This document shows, piece by piece, positions 23,669 to 34,918 of a stretch of DNA of 49,348 bases. Made by a program: the position numbers and the translations under genes. This DNA comes from Glomus cerebriforme (Eukaryota; Glomeromycota; Glomeromycetes; Glomerales; Glomeraceae): the NCBI GenBank assembly GCA_003550305.1, contig QKYT01000541.1:29467-78814 (forward strand), written 5' to 3'. The notes beneath the pieces were generated by a model. That model had not been told where the DNA came from. It saw nothing but the letters and a program-made list of their open reading frames with translations, and did not search any database. Every line of letters starts with the position of its first letter. The stretch's first letter is position 1.

Positions 23669-25342
23669 GAAGGGTTTTTTAATTTTTAAAAGAAAAAGAT
23701 TAAGCTTTAATTTCTATTTTTTTTTTTAGATCCTTTTTTTTTTTTATAAAAAACCTTTGCAAAGTTAGTTAGCTGAGAAGAAAAAATTGATCAATTTATA
23801 TTTTTCATTGGAGTTTCAGCTCCGTGTTGGTGGCTGTGTGGCTTATGGTACGGATGTGGAAGTGATAAACATCTCGCATCAAATACTGTAGTATATTGTT
23901 TACCATTCCATATATACAGATCCATCCAGAATTCGTATTAATTAAATCTAATATCATGACTAGAATACCTATATATGTATATACATACAAATATTTGATT
24001 ATCAATATGGAAAGAAGGCAATAATATATATAATTCATTGTAATGAAGAATACATTCTCCAAAAAATAAAAATTATTATCTTATATTTTTAACAATTAAA
24101 TATCATAAAATTTATTCATAAAAATTTGTTTGTTAATTTAATACTAAATACGAACATACGTGTTCCTGTTTAAAGTTCACAAAGAATTAATTTAGTACTC
24201 CGATTTCTTTGTGACTGAAAATAAGTCATCTTTTGCTTAGCGTCTCGGCCGCATAATTTTTTGGGACATGTAATTAAATTTAAAATTTAAAGGATGTCGT
24301 ACGTAAATCGTATTAGAATATTTATTTATTACATAATTTTTTATAAGAAAGATAAATATTAATTTACAGCTCAAATTATTACGTCAATTCCAAAAAAATA
24401 TATATTTTTTTAAATCCGAGTCAAAACCTTAATTAATAATTTCTGTAAACAAATAGATATTTTAAGAAAAGAAAGAAAATCCAAAAAACATTTTCATTTA
24501 TTTTGATTTAAAAATTCGCTTCGATAAAGAAAATAAATAGATTATGTTCGTACAACCAAGATCCTATTATCGTGTATATAAAAGTACAATGTTACGTAAA
24601 TCATTTTAAATTGATTCTAAAATTACATTCTGTGGGCGTGCCTACAATCTTCTTTTTGGAAATGATCAAAGAACAATTCCGAAAATTTATTTCTTGAAAC
24701 AATGAAGGAATATTCAATTTAGACATATATTTTGGTGCAACTATCTTTCTTTCTCACGGAAAAATAGATTAATCCGATTTTCTTGGAATTTTTTTTTTTT
24801 TTTGCTTTGAATTGTTCCCTTAATCTTTATAATAAACAGCTGCATTAAGTTAAAAAGTTTCATGCTTATCTCTTTCAGTAATTTTTGATACTAATTTCCT
24901 TTTCTGATAAAGCAAAAAAGAGTCTTTTAATTAAAATCAAATTATAACTTATCTTCTTTAAATATATTCATTAATTAATTTATTATTTATTTGATATCGG
25001 TCCTTGGCCGAAAATAAATGTATTATTGTTCGGTCATTAAGACTAAAGCTAAGCATCAAAATATTGTCAAAATATTTGAAATTTGAAAAGTATTGACAAC
25101 ATAAAGAAACTGTCGATTGTGGAAAAATGCACGTAGAGATCATTTGTGTTTAATCATAATGTAATTTCTGCATGATGATGATCTATTGTTCTGGAATAAA
25201 AATGTTCGGACAATTTCCGAAAATCTTTTATTATGAGAATAAATTTTACTACACTTCTCGAATCATGCTGATTAAGAAAATTCTTTTTATACAGTAATTT
25301 AATTGATGGGTGTTCAATTTGTAAATTTGGTTACGGCATGAT

Positions 25343-25477
25343 TGCCTTAAACTAGGCTAGAGTTGGGAAGTACTGCCGTTAGTACAAAAAGTTAGTACAT
25401 AATAATGCACGAGTACAGTGTAAAATTTTATCTAGTACATACAAATTTCCCAACCCTGAATTTTTATAATGCCTTAA
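25343..25477. mobile_element. possible non-autonomous hAT-like miniature element
   Basis: The 8-mer TGCCTTAA occurs at 25343-25350 and 25470-25477, fitting an 8-bp target duplication. Just inside lie AGAGTTGGGAA (left) and TTCCCAACCCT (right), which are inverted copies with one mismatch and resemble hAT-type ends. The inverted ends start about 8-12 bp inside the duplications, which weakens the call. There is no transposase. Confidence 0.4.
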
Positions 25478-26039
25478 GACATACATACTTCCCTTATATA
25501 GTAATTGTTTTGATTTGGGCCATATTATGACTTGGGGCACAACAAATGCCGTCACTAATTTCACGCCACAGTTCATTTTCTATTGGTCAGTGCTACATCA
25601 TATGATTATCACAATGCCTCATCAAATGAATTTCCCGCCACAACGTCAATTATGACCCGACACATTTTAACATAAGCTGAAAAATTATATTTACAGTGGT
25701 AAAATGCCAAGAATCATCCTCCATTCATTCTTTAGTTGGTATAAACAATTTTATCCTTGGACTAACCTAATATTTATAATATTTTTTTTGTAAAAAATTA
25801 TTTTAAAAATTAAAATACAAATAATATTATGATATAAACAAAATGAAGTTATGAAAAAATTTTTTTTAACAAATTACCAATTCATATCAACATCTGCCAA
25901 CTTCCTCATCAACATCAAACGCATTAATAATAAGTAATAAATAATATTTATTGCGGGATCACATGATATTGTGGTTGATTATGAAATTTTTGGAAGGATT
26001 TTAAATCAGCCAATCGTACGACGCTCCATGAGGAATCGG

Positions 26040-26056
26040 CGCTATATATATATATA
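26040..26056 (+). promoter_or_regulatory. TA-repeat, possible TATA region
   Basis: A CGCTATATATATATATATGG stretch lies about 200 bp before the start codon of the BTB-TLDc gene at 26260, in a locally GC-richer context. It could act as a TATA element; this is position-based inference only. Confidence 0.25.
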
Positions 26057-26259
26057 TGGTAACTCATGCAGGGGGAAATATCAATAGACTGCAACTGCGG
26101 CTATTCATGTCATTCATGTGTTGCCAAATTTGGTTTAATCCGGAATCAGGAATCCGTTTTTATATAAATAGTCCAACACCGCAATTCGTTTTTTTTTTCA
26201 AATTTAAGAAGGATAGTGATTTGAAACTTGATCATTCAGAATACCAACTAAAAAAAAAC

Positions 26260-27766
26260 ATGGATCCAAAATTTTTACCAGATTTAACTAAAAATTTTGA
26301 GCAACTTTATGAAACGAAAGATGGTTGTGATCTAGTCATTTATGCAGGAGAGGAACCAAATGTTCAAAAAATCTACGCTCACTCGGTTATCCTTCGTTGT
26401 CAATCAAAATATTTTTACACAGCATTTTCAAATAATTGGGCTGAAAAAAAGGATGGAATGTACATATTTAACAAACCTAATGTTAATCCAAATATTATGA
26501 ACAAGATTATTAAGTAAGATAATCGGATACATAAATTATTTATATATACGGTATATTTGTTTTAAAAAAAAACAATAAAAAATTATTATTGAATCAAACT
26601 TTTCTTTTTATAGATTTTTTTATTGCGGAAAATTAGATCTTGATTTTGAAAATGCTATAGATGTTATAAAATTATTAATAGCCGTAGATGAGTTTGGACT
26701 TTCTACGCTCGCGGAATATATTCAAGAATTCTTTGTCAATAATCAATTAAAAGTTGATCCCGTTGGAATTCTTAAAATAATTTTTGAGCAACAAAAATTT
26801 TTAACGTTACAAAATTTATCTTTGGAAAAAATTTGTCAAGAACCACATATCTTATTTCAAAAATATTCCTTTTTGACTTTACCATCATATATTTTTGAAA
26901 ATCTTCTTAGTCGAGATGATCTCTTGTTAAAAGAAATTGAAATATGGAACAATGTAATTAGATGGGCTCATGCTCAAAATCCTAGTGTTAATCGTGATCC
27001 TTCTGCGTGGACTAAAGATGAGATTAAAATGATGGAACAAACTACACATAATTTTATACCTTTTATTAGATTTCAAGATATCAATTCTGAAGATTATTGT
27101 ACCAAAGTGATGATTTATAAAAAATTATTACCCAAAAAGTTGAGAGCTGAAATTTTACAATTTTATTTAATTCCTAGCATAAGGAGAATTCCTGGATCAT
27201 TACCACCAAGATTACCTACGATTGATTCAGTTATTATCAATCATGAACATATTAGATTATTCTCAAGTTGGTTAGATAAAAAAGATGAACCTTATAAAAA
27301 ATATCAAGAAGTTAAATATGAATTCGACCTCATTTTACGCGGAAGTGAAGATGGGTTTTCTCCTGCTGCATTTCATGTAAAATGTGATTCTAAAAGAGCA
27401 AATATTGTAGTCGCAAAAATTAAAGGAACAAATAAATTAGTTGGTGGATATAATCCATTTAATTGGAGAGGAGACGGTATTTTCAAAAACACATCAGATA
27501 GTTTTATATTCTTTATTAATGATTATCAAAATATTGATACGGCTCGTTTAGGTAGAGTTATTAATACACAATACGCTATAAGTTGTTGGGTTGATTGGGG
27601 TCCACTTTTTGGATTTTGGTGTGGTGTTAGTCATGATTTAATGATGCATCCAGATGGTACTTGGAGTTCAAAATCAAACTCATATCCTGATCTTAACATA
27701 CCAAGAAATTTTGAGGTTGATGATTATGAAGTATTTCAAGTTGTTAGGATGCCGGATCTGCATTGA
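26260..27766 (+). CDS. BTB-BACK-TLDc protein, third copy
   Basis: Two exons: 26260-26513 and 26614-27766 (100-bp intron, GTAAGA...TATAG), giving 468 residues. BTB: CDLVIYAGEEPNVQKIYAHS, YFYTAFSNNW, FFYCGKLDLDF. BACK-like region: EKICQEP, LLSRDDLLLKEIEIWN, HNFIPFIRFQDI. TLDc: DSVIIN, LFSSWLDKK, LILRGSEDGFSPAAFH, VGGYNPFNW, DSFIFF, ending VDDYEVFQVVRMPDLH. It is more diverged from A and B than they are from each other, and it is on the opposite strand. The 254-nt first exon and intron phase are identical in all three. A longer in-frame upstream ATG (26056) adds 68 residues without homology to the copies; 26260 is preferred. Confidence 0.9.
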
Positions 27767-28154
27767 GAATAATACCTTTAATTCTTTACAGAAGCGATTT
27801 ATTTATTTAAACATTAACATTTATATTTTATTGTATTATCATCAATAATATAATAAATATCTAATTTTAACCGTGGTATATTAAATTTTGTATGATCGTG
27901 AATACGGTCAGATTATTTCGCCAATAAAAGCAAAGAATTATTATGATTAGCAGAGTTTTGATTTTATAATTCGCACTTAAATTTTTTTTCTTTTTTATTA
28001 TTCTTGCGTTTAATGCATGTTTTTAAAAGGTAAATTAAAATAAATAAAATAATTAAATATTATAAATTATTATACAAAGAAGAGATTACATCAAAATTAA
28101 CCTAAAATCCTAAAACCCTTTCTCTACATAATATATATATACGGAAAAGTTTTT
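27767..28154. other. spacer between convergent genes
   Basis: 388 bp between two converging 3' ends. It is A/T-rich and should hold both polyadenylation regions. Nothing else is seen. Confidence 0.5.
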
Positions 28155-29513
28155 TTATACGCATTTACTTAATAAAGTTACAGGCGGAAAGTTTACAATA
28201 GGAAAGTCTTTACTTTCTACGAAGAAACCTAAATCACCATTAATGGTACTATCAAGATGTGGTTGAGAATTATTATTACACCCACTTTCACTACCAACTG
28301 AAATGCTGGCACCAAGAGTTGTTATTACTTGAAAACCAGTTTTAATTGTAAATAATCCAGCAAGTAATTCAATACCAAAAGATAATTGTGGTTTTAATGA
28401 ACCGGCAATATCAGCTGAAATAGTGACACCAACTGTTGTATCATGTGGTTTTGATTGAGGTTCAAATCCGGATTGTACAAATGTTGGCGTATCAACGAAA
28501 GTGACATTAGCACTAAAATTAGGTAAATCAACTTCACCACCAGTGTGAACTGTTCCTGTTACATCAGTAGATATTTTAGCTGAAGCGATAAGATCTATTG
28601 AAGGACCAATATTAAATAAACTTTGGACACTAAGAGGACTTAATGGAATTGTAAGAAGTTGAATATCAGGAGGAGAAAGAGCAGCACCAACTTTGCCATT
28701 AACAGCAATATCAAGATTTATTTTAACGTTTCCATTAATAGAAATTGTAGCGTCAGTTAATTTAAATGTAGGGAAAAATTTACCACCAACTATCATATTA
28801 ATTGTAGCTTCACCATTCATAAAACAATTAGAACAAACTAATGATTCCCCTGTATTACTTTGTCCTAAATCAATAAGCGGAATATTTGGTTTTGAAGATT
28901 TTCCAGTATTTTCATCGAATAAAATATCTAAATTTAATTTTTTATTCAAATCAACGGGATCTCTTTTATTATATAATCTACGACGAATTTTACGTTTATT
29001 CGGTCCTCCAGAACCTCCGTTAACCCATGAAACATTAATAAGAAATTCTTCCGATTGTTCTGAAACTTTACATGGTTCGGAAGTAAAACTTACCGATTTG
29101 TTAGCTGTATCAATAGTCTTATTACTGACCATATAAAATTGCGTCTCGGTTTTACCAAAACATTGCCAATTATCTGATATTAATAACATAACTTGGTCGG
29201 GCCAACTGTTAACTTGTTCAATTGATTTATCGTCGGTTAAACCGAGAGTGATTTTACCATTATCACAATTAACATTGGACACTCCGCTTTGATCAGGATT
29301 CAATGATGGCATTTTAGTTTTAAAGAAAATATCGGCTTTATGAAATCCACCTTGAGAATTTGCAGTTTGTTGACTATAACTAGCATGAAGATCAGTTGAT
29401 GGTGTAAATCCATTATCACTTTTAATAGAACTAAAAGATGATGATGGATTAGCTGAAGTAACAATTTCAAGAAGTAAAAGAATTAAAAATGAACTATAAA
29501 TGAATTTAATCAT
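28155..29513 (-). CDS. secreted protein of unknown function, 452 aa
   Basis: Single exon. Residues 1-20 are a signal peptide (IYSSFLILLLLEIVTSA). The mature chain has an N-terminal part with paired cysteines (NCDNGK, WQCFGK, EPCKVS), then a basic stretch with possible dibasic processing (KRKIRRRLYNKRD near 175-187), then a CSNCF pair. A long Ser/Thr/Val-rich, beta-strand-like C-terminal half follows (INGNVKINLDIAVNGKVG; TISADIAGSLKPQLSFGIEL), ending with a Cys two residues from the end. No transmembrane or GPI tail is evident, so it is probably released or wall-bound. It recalls uncharacterised fungal secreted beta-rich families, but I cannot name one with certainty. The start ATG follows a T-rich leader. 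Confidence 0.8.
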   Translation of the reverse strand: MIKFIYSSFLILLLLEIVTSANPSSSFSSIKSDNGFTPSTDLHASYSQQTANSQGGFHKADIFFKTKMPSLNPDQSGVSNVNCDNGKITLGLTDDKSIEQVNSWPDQVMLLISDNWQCFGKTETQFYMVSNKTIDTANKSVSFTSEPCKVSEQSEEFLINVSWVNGGSGGPNKRKIRRRLYNKRDPVDLNKKLNLDILFDENTGKSSKPNIPLIDLGQSNTGESLVCSNCFMNGEATINMIVGGKFFPTFKLTDATISINGNVKINLDIAVNGKVGAALSPPDIQLLTIPLSPLSVQSLFNIGPSIDLIASAKISTDVTGTVHTGGEVDLPNFSANVTFVDTPTFVQSGFEPQSKPHDTTVGVTISADIAGSLKPQLSFGIELLAGLFTIKTGFQVITTLGASISVGSESGCNNNSQPHLDSTINGDLGFFVESKDFPIVNFPPVTLLSKCV

Positions 29514-29717
29514 TTCTAATTTTTTTTTTTTAAATAAAAGAATGTATTAGAGTTAATGTAAAGGGTATAATATGGATAAATATGGGTATTTTATGATGTC
29601 ATATATGTGACCTGTGAACGAAAAGACGTATCTAACGTCAAAAAAAGAAAGTAATTAAAGGACTTTTCAAAATTACAAAGTTCTCTCTTTATATATATGT
29701 CTTTTTTTTTTTTTTTT

Positions 29718-29813
29718 TTACAATTGAAGTACAATTCGGATTATTTGATCANTTTTTTTTTTTTTTTTTTTTTTTTTTGTTACAATTGAAGTACAATTCG
29801 GATTATTTGATCA
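29718..29813. repeat. 34-bp exact duplication flanking an N
   Basis: The same 34-nt unit (TTACAATTGAAGTACAATTC...) is at 29718-29751 and 29780-29813, each preceded by a poly-T tract, with the single N at 29752 between them. This is the pattern expected when two read ends are joined wrongly at a homopolymer. Confidence 0.7.
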
Positions 29814-31005
29814 ACTTATTCGGCCGATGCTCACATTTTTTTTCCTTATAAGTAATTGAAAGGTTACATTTTAGGTTAAAATTAGGTTTATCGCTTTTTT
29901 ACGCATTGTTTTCTAGAAATTTAAACCCGAAACTCCACATAATTTATCGATGTATTAACACAATAAAAACAAATACGATTTATCTTGCATATTCATATGT
30001 AAAATATGTATGTATATTCGGAATTTCTGCCGGCGTAACATCTTCTACCTCTTTTTTAGAAAAAGGGTGCAACATAAGACCAATGAAACTTGTACGCTAT
30101 TTACCGACGTTTCAATTCTTCAATAATGGTTAGTTTCTTTATCATAGTTGCCCTTACAATGTTTACCAGTGTGTTACATTAGCAGTAGCAATTTAATTTA
30201 ATTTCATTGCAACAAAGCTTTTTTCATCTATTCATTTCTTTTAAGTTTTCTTACAAGTTACAATGGGCAAAATTATATTTACTTGAGGTGCATCATGAAT
30301 GGTATGTACTGTATGACACGATTAATCGAACACATTTTTATGAAGTATTAAAAGATCCGAGGATCAACAAATTAAACATTTGAAGTTAAGAATACGTAGC
30401 ACGTAAAATAGAATACTAACTAACCATTTTGAAATATTTGAAACATTAAAGAGAATAGAATGTATTAAATAGAATTAATTCGCATGGTGGCAGACGTAAT
30501 AGTATTATTTTAGTTTAGTTTTTATGTATTTTATATATGTAATTTCACATTTTTACCATTTTAATAAAGTTATACTTCAATATTTAAAAACAAAAAAAAA
30601 AAATAAAAATTAATTTGCAGAAAGTTCCACGAAACTAATTTATCCTATAAGGAAAAATTTTCGAATTTGAGTTTTTATATTATAATTGTTGTGACATAGA
30701 AAAACACAAGATCAATAACAATAATAATTTACCAATAATTTGAAAAATTTTCCAAATGATAACATTTTAAATTTGATTCAATCTTAAAATTAAATTATTG
30801 AATAATTCTTTTTAGCCTTTTAAGGCATAAAATTAATAAACAAAATTTGAAACCATTTGAAACCTTTCATATTATCAGATGGGAGTACTTATCCGATTTT
30901 GTTAATTAATTGTTCGAACTTTTGACTTGATTCATTTATATTATAAATCATTACTTTGTGAATAAATACATTTATTAGAGCATACTTGCTTTTTACGCAT
31001 CTTTT

Positions 31006-31034
31006 CAGGGCCGGAATTATATAATACCGGCTGG
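31006..31034 (+). repeat. GGCC-ended near-palindrome, copy 1
   Basis: CAGGGCCGGAATTATATAATACCGGCTGG. The reverse-orientation relative is at 35028-35057. Shared outer words are CAGGGCC and GGCTGG with a TTATATAA core. Confidence 0.5.
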
Positions 31035-31281
31035 CCTTACCAAAATTATTTTAGTAAATTCTAAGGCCTTCTTACAGATCATCCGCGATCGATCTGTCAT
31101 TAAAACAATATCAAATGTTTATGAATAATAAATTATAAAAATTGTCTTTTTCCCTTTTTAATAAATAAAAGTTTATTAGGTGCTACGGCCCTACAAAAAT
31201 GGACTTACTAGAAGTGCATAACACCATGTCGTTCCAGCTTTACTGTGAGACTGCAGCAAGTACGAATAAGAATTGTAAAGG

Positions 31282-31379
31282 TAGGTATGAAGCGTCGTAC
31301 CGATCAAAAATCCCGGATAGTTTTCCCGGGTACATGGATAACTACCCAGGATTTTGATCAGAATAGCACTTCATACCTA
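31282..31379. repeat. 98-bp foldback element
   Basis: The unit starts TAGGTATGAAG and ends CTTCATACCTA (exact inverted ends). It continues inward with GATCAAAA versus TTTTGATC and TCCCGGATAGTTTTCC versus the matching inverse. It is almost self-complementary over its whole length. A second nested pair, TTCCAGCTT (near 31228) and AAGCTGGAA (near 31406), lies outside it, so the full element may be about 190 bp. Confidence 0.6.
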
Positions 31380-33494
31380 GTGATGAACCGATGGGATAGG
31401 GTTTAAGCTGGAATAGGTTAGGGAAATCTGGTACCCACAGGCTTACCATAAGATAAGCATGTGAGTTAATCAGGGTCTCTTGTGACAATTTGTAATATAT
31501 ATGGTAAATTTTTCCAGGTTTTGCCTATCAGTTTGTAAAATAAATCTTACTGAATGAATTCTTATTCTTTATACCATAAAAAAGTTATATTTTCTTTGTT
31601 GCACCTTTCCTCAGTTATTTTTTGTTTTTTTTTTTTTCGTATAATATAACAATTATAATATCATCGTGATGTCAGTTATTACTTTTCAGTAATCTCTGTA
31701 CTTAATAAATCGTTTATAATAAAATATTTATTATAATTTAATTTATTCATGCATTAATTCAAGAAATTATTTATAATGAAGATTTTAAATTTTTAATAAT
31801 TGGTATAAGAAAAAGACTAATATAGTATCTCGATCCATTATTTTTTTTTCCGACGTTAAACAAAAATACAAATTAAGCAGCTATTATATGTCCTGTTATA
31901 TCTCGATAATATATTTAACAATTTTCTATGGTATCAATTTGTTATATATACTGTATTCAATTTTTTTTAACTTAAGTGAAAGAGTAACAATGTTACTGTT
32001 TTGATATTTAATAGGAAAATAATTGTTCTGATACATATTTGATCCTTCAATACGTATATATGAAGAAAAATCTATCAATGATTCTTATATTCAATAAAAA
32101 AAATGATATATTGACTGAATCTGTTGTGTGATGTTGACTATCCTAAATTATAAAAAGTTAAAAAGTTTTAGCATTCTCTTTATTTGGTATCCCGTCGATA
32201 TTTGACGCACGTCATAATTTGACGCACAACGTATGCATATATTTTGTACACGCTGTCAACTAATTAAATCGATATCATTTTAATTTAAATAATATACATA
32301 TTTAATTATTAATATAAGAAACATGCAATACCTCGTTTTTTTTTGTTTTTTTTTGAAAACACTAAGGGAAAAAATTATCATTTTTTTTTATAAATAGTTC
32401 GAAGTTAATTTTATCGTTCATGAAATGATTTTTTTTTTTTTTTTAAAAGGAATTTTATGAATTCAAATAATGAAAATATAGGGTAGGTCAATGTATGATA
32501 ACTATGATTGGTTCTAACGTCAATCATACATTTCTCTGTACTAAAATAAGTGATATTGCCCCTGTAAATTTCTATTTGATTAAAAATCTCTTAAAAAGGA
32601 ATGATAAACTACCGGCCAATTTTCACCCGTAAAAATCCAAACAATCATTAAAATATTAATTAGAAATTAGTTGATTTGATTAAGATTCAGATTCAAGTTT
32701 ATTTAGTTTATTTAATTTTACTTATTATATCAAGTTTATTATGCAAGTAAAAATTACGCTCTGACAATTCAATCTTTTTTTATTTCAATAATATTCTAAT
32801 ATTAATTTCAATAATCATTTCGTTTCATAGTTGTTAAACCTATCATATTTAAAAAACAATGAACATTACCAGACTAATTTTAGGAAATTTTTATAATAAA
32901 TTACCAATAAAAAAAAATAAAAATTTTTTTGAGTGATTAATGATTCTAAGATTATTTGTTAATGATTGACAACAAATTTGTATCATCCGTATATCCTTAT
33001 AATTCCATTGGTTTTATTTAATTTTTTTTTTGAAAACGGTTAAATACATATGGAGAAAGACATGTTATTTATCTTTATCATTGTCAAAATATTTATTTAT
33101 GGAACAGCGTCGATGTTACTGTAAATTTTATAGGAATAATTTTATCAATAAAACTTTATTACAATGTTTCTCTTAACCTTCGTTACACGAATTAATTCTT
33201 GTGATTCCACGCTTTAATAAACTTCTATTACACAGTATATTTATGACACGGATTAATTTATATTATCAACAAAAATTACGCCACCAAAACTAATATAAAT
33301 AAACGAACAAAGACCTTCTCCGCCACACTTTTCATATTATAAATAGACTCTGAAATCTCTCAAAAATAATAAAAAAAAAAAAAAATGATGAATAAAAAAG
33401 AGAATTGAAATCTGTAATATTTAATTAATTGCTAATTTGTGAATTTAATTTAACCAAACGAAAAAAAACAAAATTATTTAAAAAGTATATAAAT

Positions 33495-34918
33495 ATGAAT
33501 CGATCTCAACCTATTAATTTAATTAATGATAAAATGTATTGTCAGTAAGTAATATATAAATTATAAGTTTAATCCATATTTAATTTCAAATTTAATAAAA
33601 AGTTTTTTCGCTTACATTAGATGGGTAATTTTTATAACTGAATGTCATGATTCACAATATTTCGTAATAACGTATTATGTTAATCTAATAACGGCATCAA
33701 TTTTTTTACTCTTGGCTAGTGTAAGTATTATGACTGGATTTTATATAATCTAATCATTCTAATGTCAAACACAATAGATAGAAAAGTATTTAACTCATTT
33801 TATTTAACTTTAGGGAATTTTAATTATGAGGTTATTAACACATCGAGAAATAAACCTATTATCAAATGGAATAATAGCACCATTAGAGGGATTTTTGGGT
33901 TTTACAATGTTATGTGGAATAGGTAAGATTCATTGCTTATTATTTAATTAAATTCATAAAGTAATTACGTGATTAATTTTAACATATTTTTAATTTTATA
34001 GCGAGAATTGTATGTAGCGCAACTTTCATAGTTGATACTCTTCCAACACATTATATTTATCGAGAAATGATATCAGACGCACAATGGATAACTATTCAAC
34101 TTTCTGTAATAACGTATTTAGCGGGAGTATTTCGTACTTTACCTCGTATGGCATTTTTTCAACCTTCCTCTTCTGATAATTCAATTTCAACAACTAAAAC
34201 AACAATATGTGTACCAACATTATATTTAATAAGAATATTATATTGGTTAATATCAATTGTATTAATTATAATAGCTTCTGGTTCCGCATTATTAGCAGGT
34301 TATTTTAGAATGAAAGAGAATAAATTTTTATTAAATGTATTCACTTCAACAAGATTAGTTGCTTATGGAATTTCATGTATAATCTTGTTAATAGGTTATG
34401 GAATATATGGAAGATTATTAATACATTTTACAATACAAAGTTTTGAATTGGTTCAAGGTCAAGGTGGAATTGTTGAAGAATGTCAAGAAACTCATGTTTC
34501 TGAAATTTTTAGAGATGAAAATGGTATAGAAGAAAGAAATATACATAAAATTTTTGTTTTATCAAGAGATGGTAAAAAAAATGAAGTTGATTTAAGAAAT
34601 TTAAGATTTAAATATCATTTGAGAAAAATGCAAACTTTTAATTATTCTGCATTAATGGCATTTATGTTTTGGTCTTTTACAAGTTTTGTATTAGCATTTT
34701 GGCATGATCAAATTTGGTCTACTATGATCTTATCAAAAATTCAAGCTTTTATTGCTAATATAAGTACAAATTTAATGATTTTAACAGTTTTAATTGTTAT
34801 ATTATTAAGTGAATTGGTTCATCATAAAGGTCAAAATTCTCTTGATGTAACTAAAGTTACAAGTAGTAATCAATTATCAACTTTTACTCATTCTGAAGTA
34901 ACTTCTGAAATAATATAA
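33495..34918 (+). CDS. seven-helix membrane protein, fungal, unknown role
   Basis: Four exons: 33495-33544, 33621-33720, 33814-33922 and 34002-34918, giving 391 residues with matching phases. Seven hydrophobic segments are visible: YYVNLITASIFLLLASGILI, GFLGFTMLCGIARIVCSATF, ITIQLSVITYLAGVF, YWLISIVLIIIASGSALLAG, VAYGISCIILLIGYGIYG, ALMAFMFWSFTSFVLAFW and TNLMILTVLIVILLSELV. A charged loop of about 70 residues lies between helices 5 and 6. There is no signal peptide. The topology recalls 7TM receptors or TOM1/TOM3-like proteins, but I see no diagnostic motif. The C-terminal tail is Ser/Thr-rich. Function not assigned. Confidence 0.8.

Larger units (their letters stand above)
23669..26259. other. 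intergenic spacer
   Basis: About 2.6 kb between divergent genes. I find no supported coding region. It contains a possible hAT-type miniature element at 25343-25477 and a TA-repeat at about 26043-26056 in the promoter region of the next gene. Small open frames at 23805, 24958 and 25379 (minus) have no domain. Confidence 0.45.
29514..33494. other. 4-kb gene-poor spacer
   Basis: No supported gene in about 4 kb. It contains a 34-bp duplication across an N (29718-29813), a GGCC-ended near-palindrome at 31006-31034, a 98-bp foldback at 31282-31379 and many homopolymers. The 29906-30133 open frame has no domain and is not called. Confidence 0.5.

Noticed and set aside
28693..29136. 147-codon plus-strand frame
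   Set aside because: It is antisense to the secreted-protein gene, which has a signal peptide and coherent composition.
29906..30133. 75-codon plus-strand frame
   Set aside because: No domain, no splice partners and it lies in a repeat-rich spacer.
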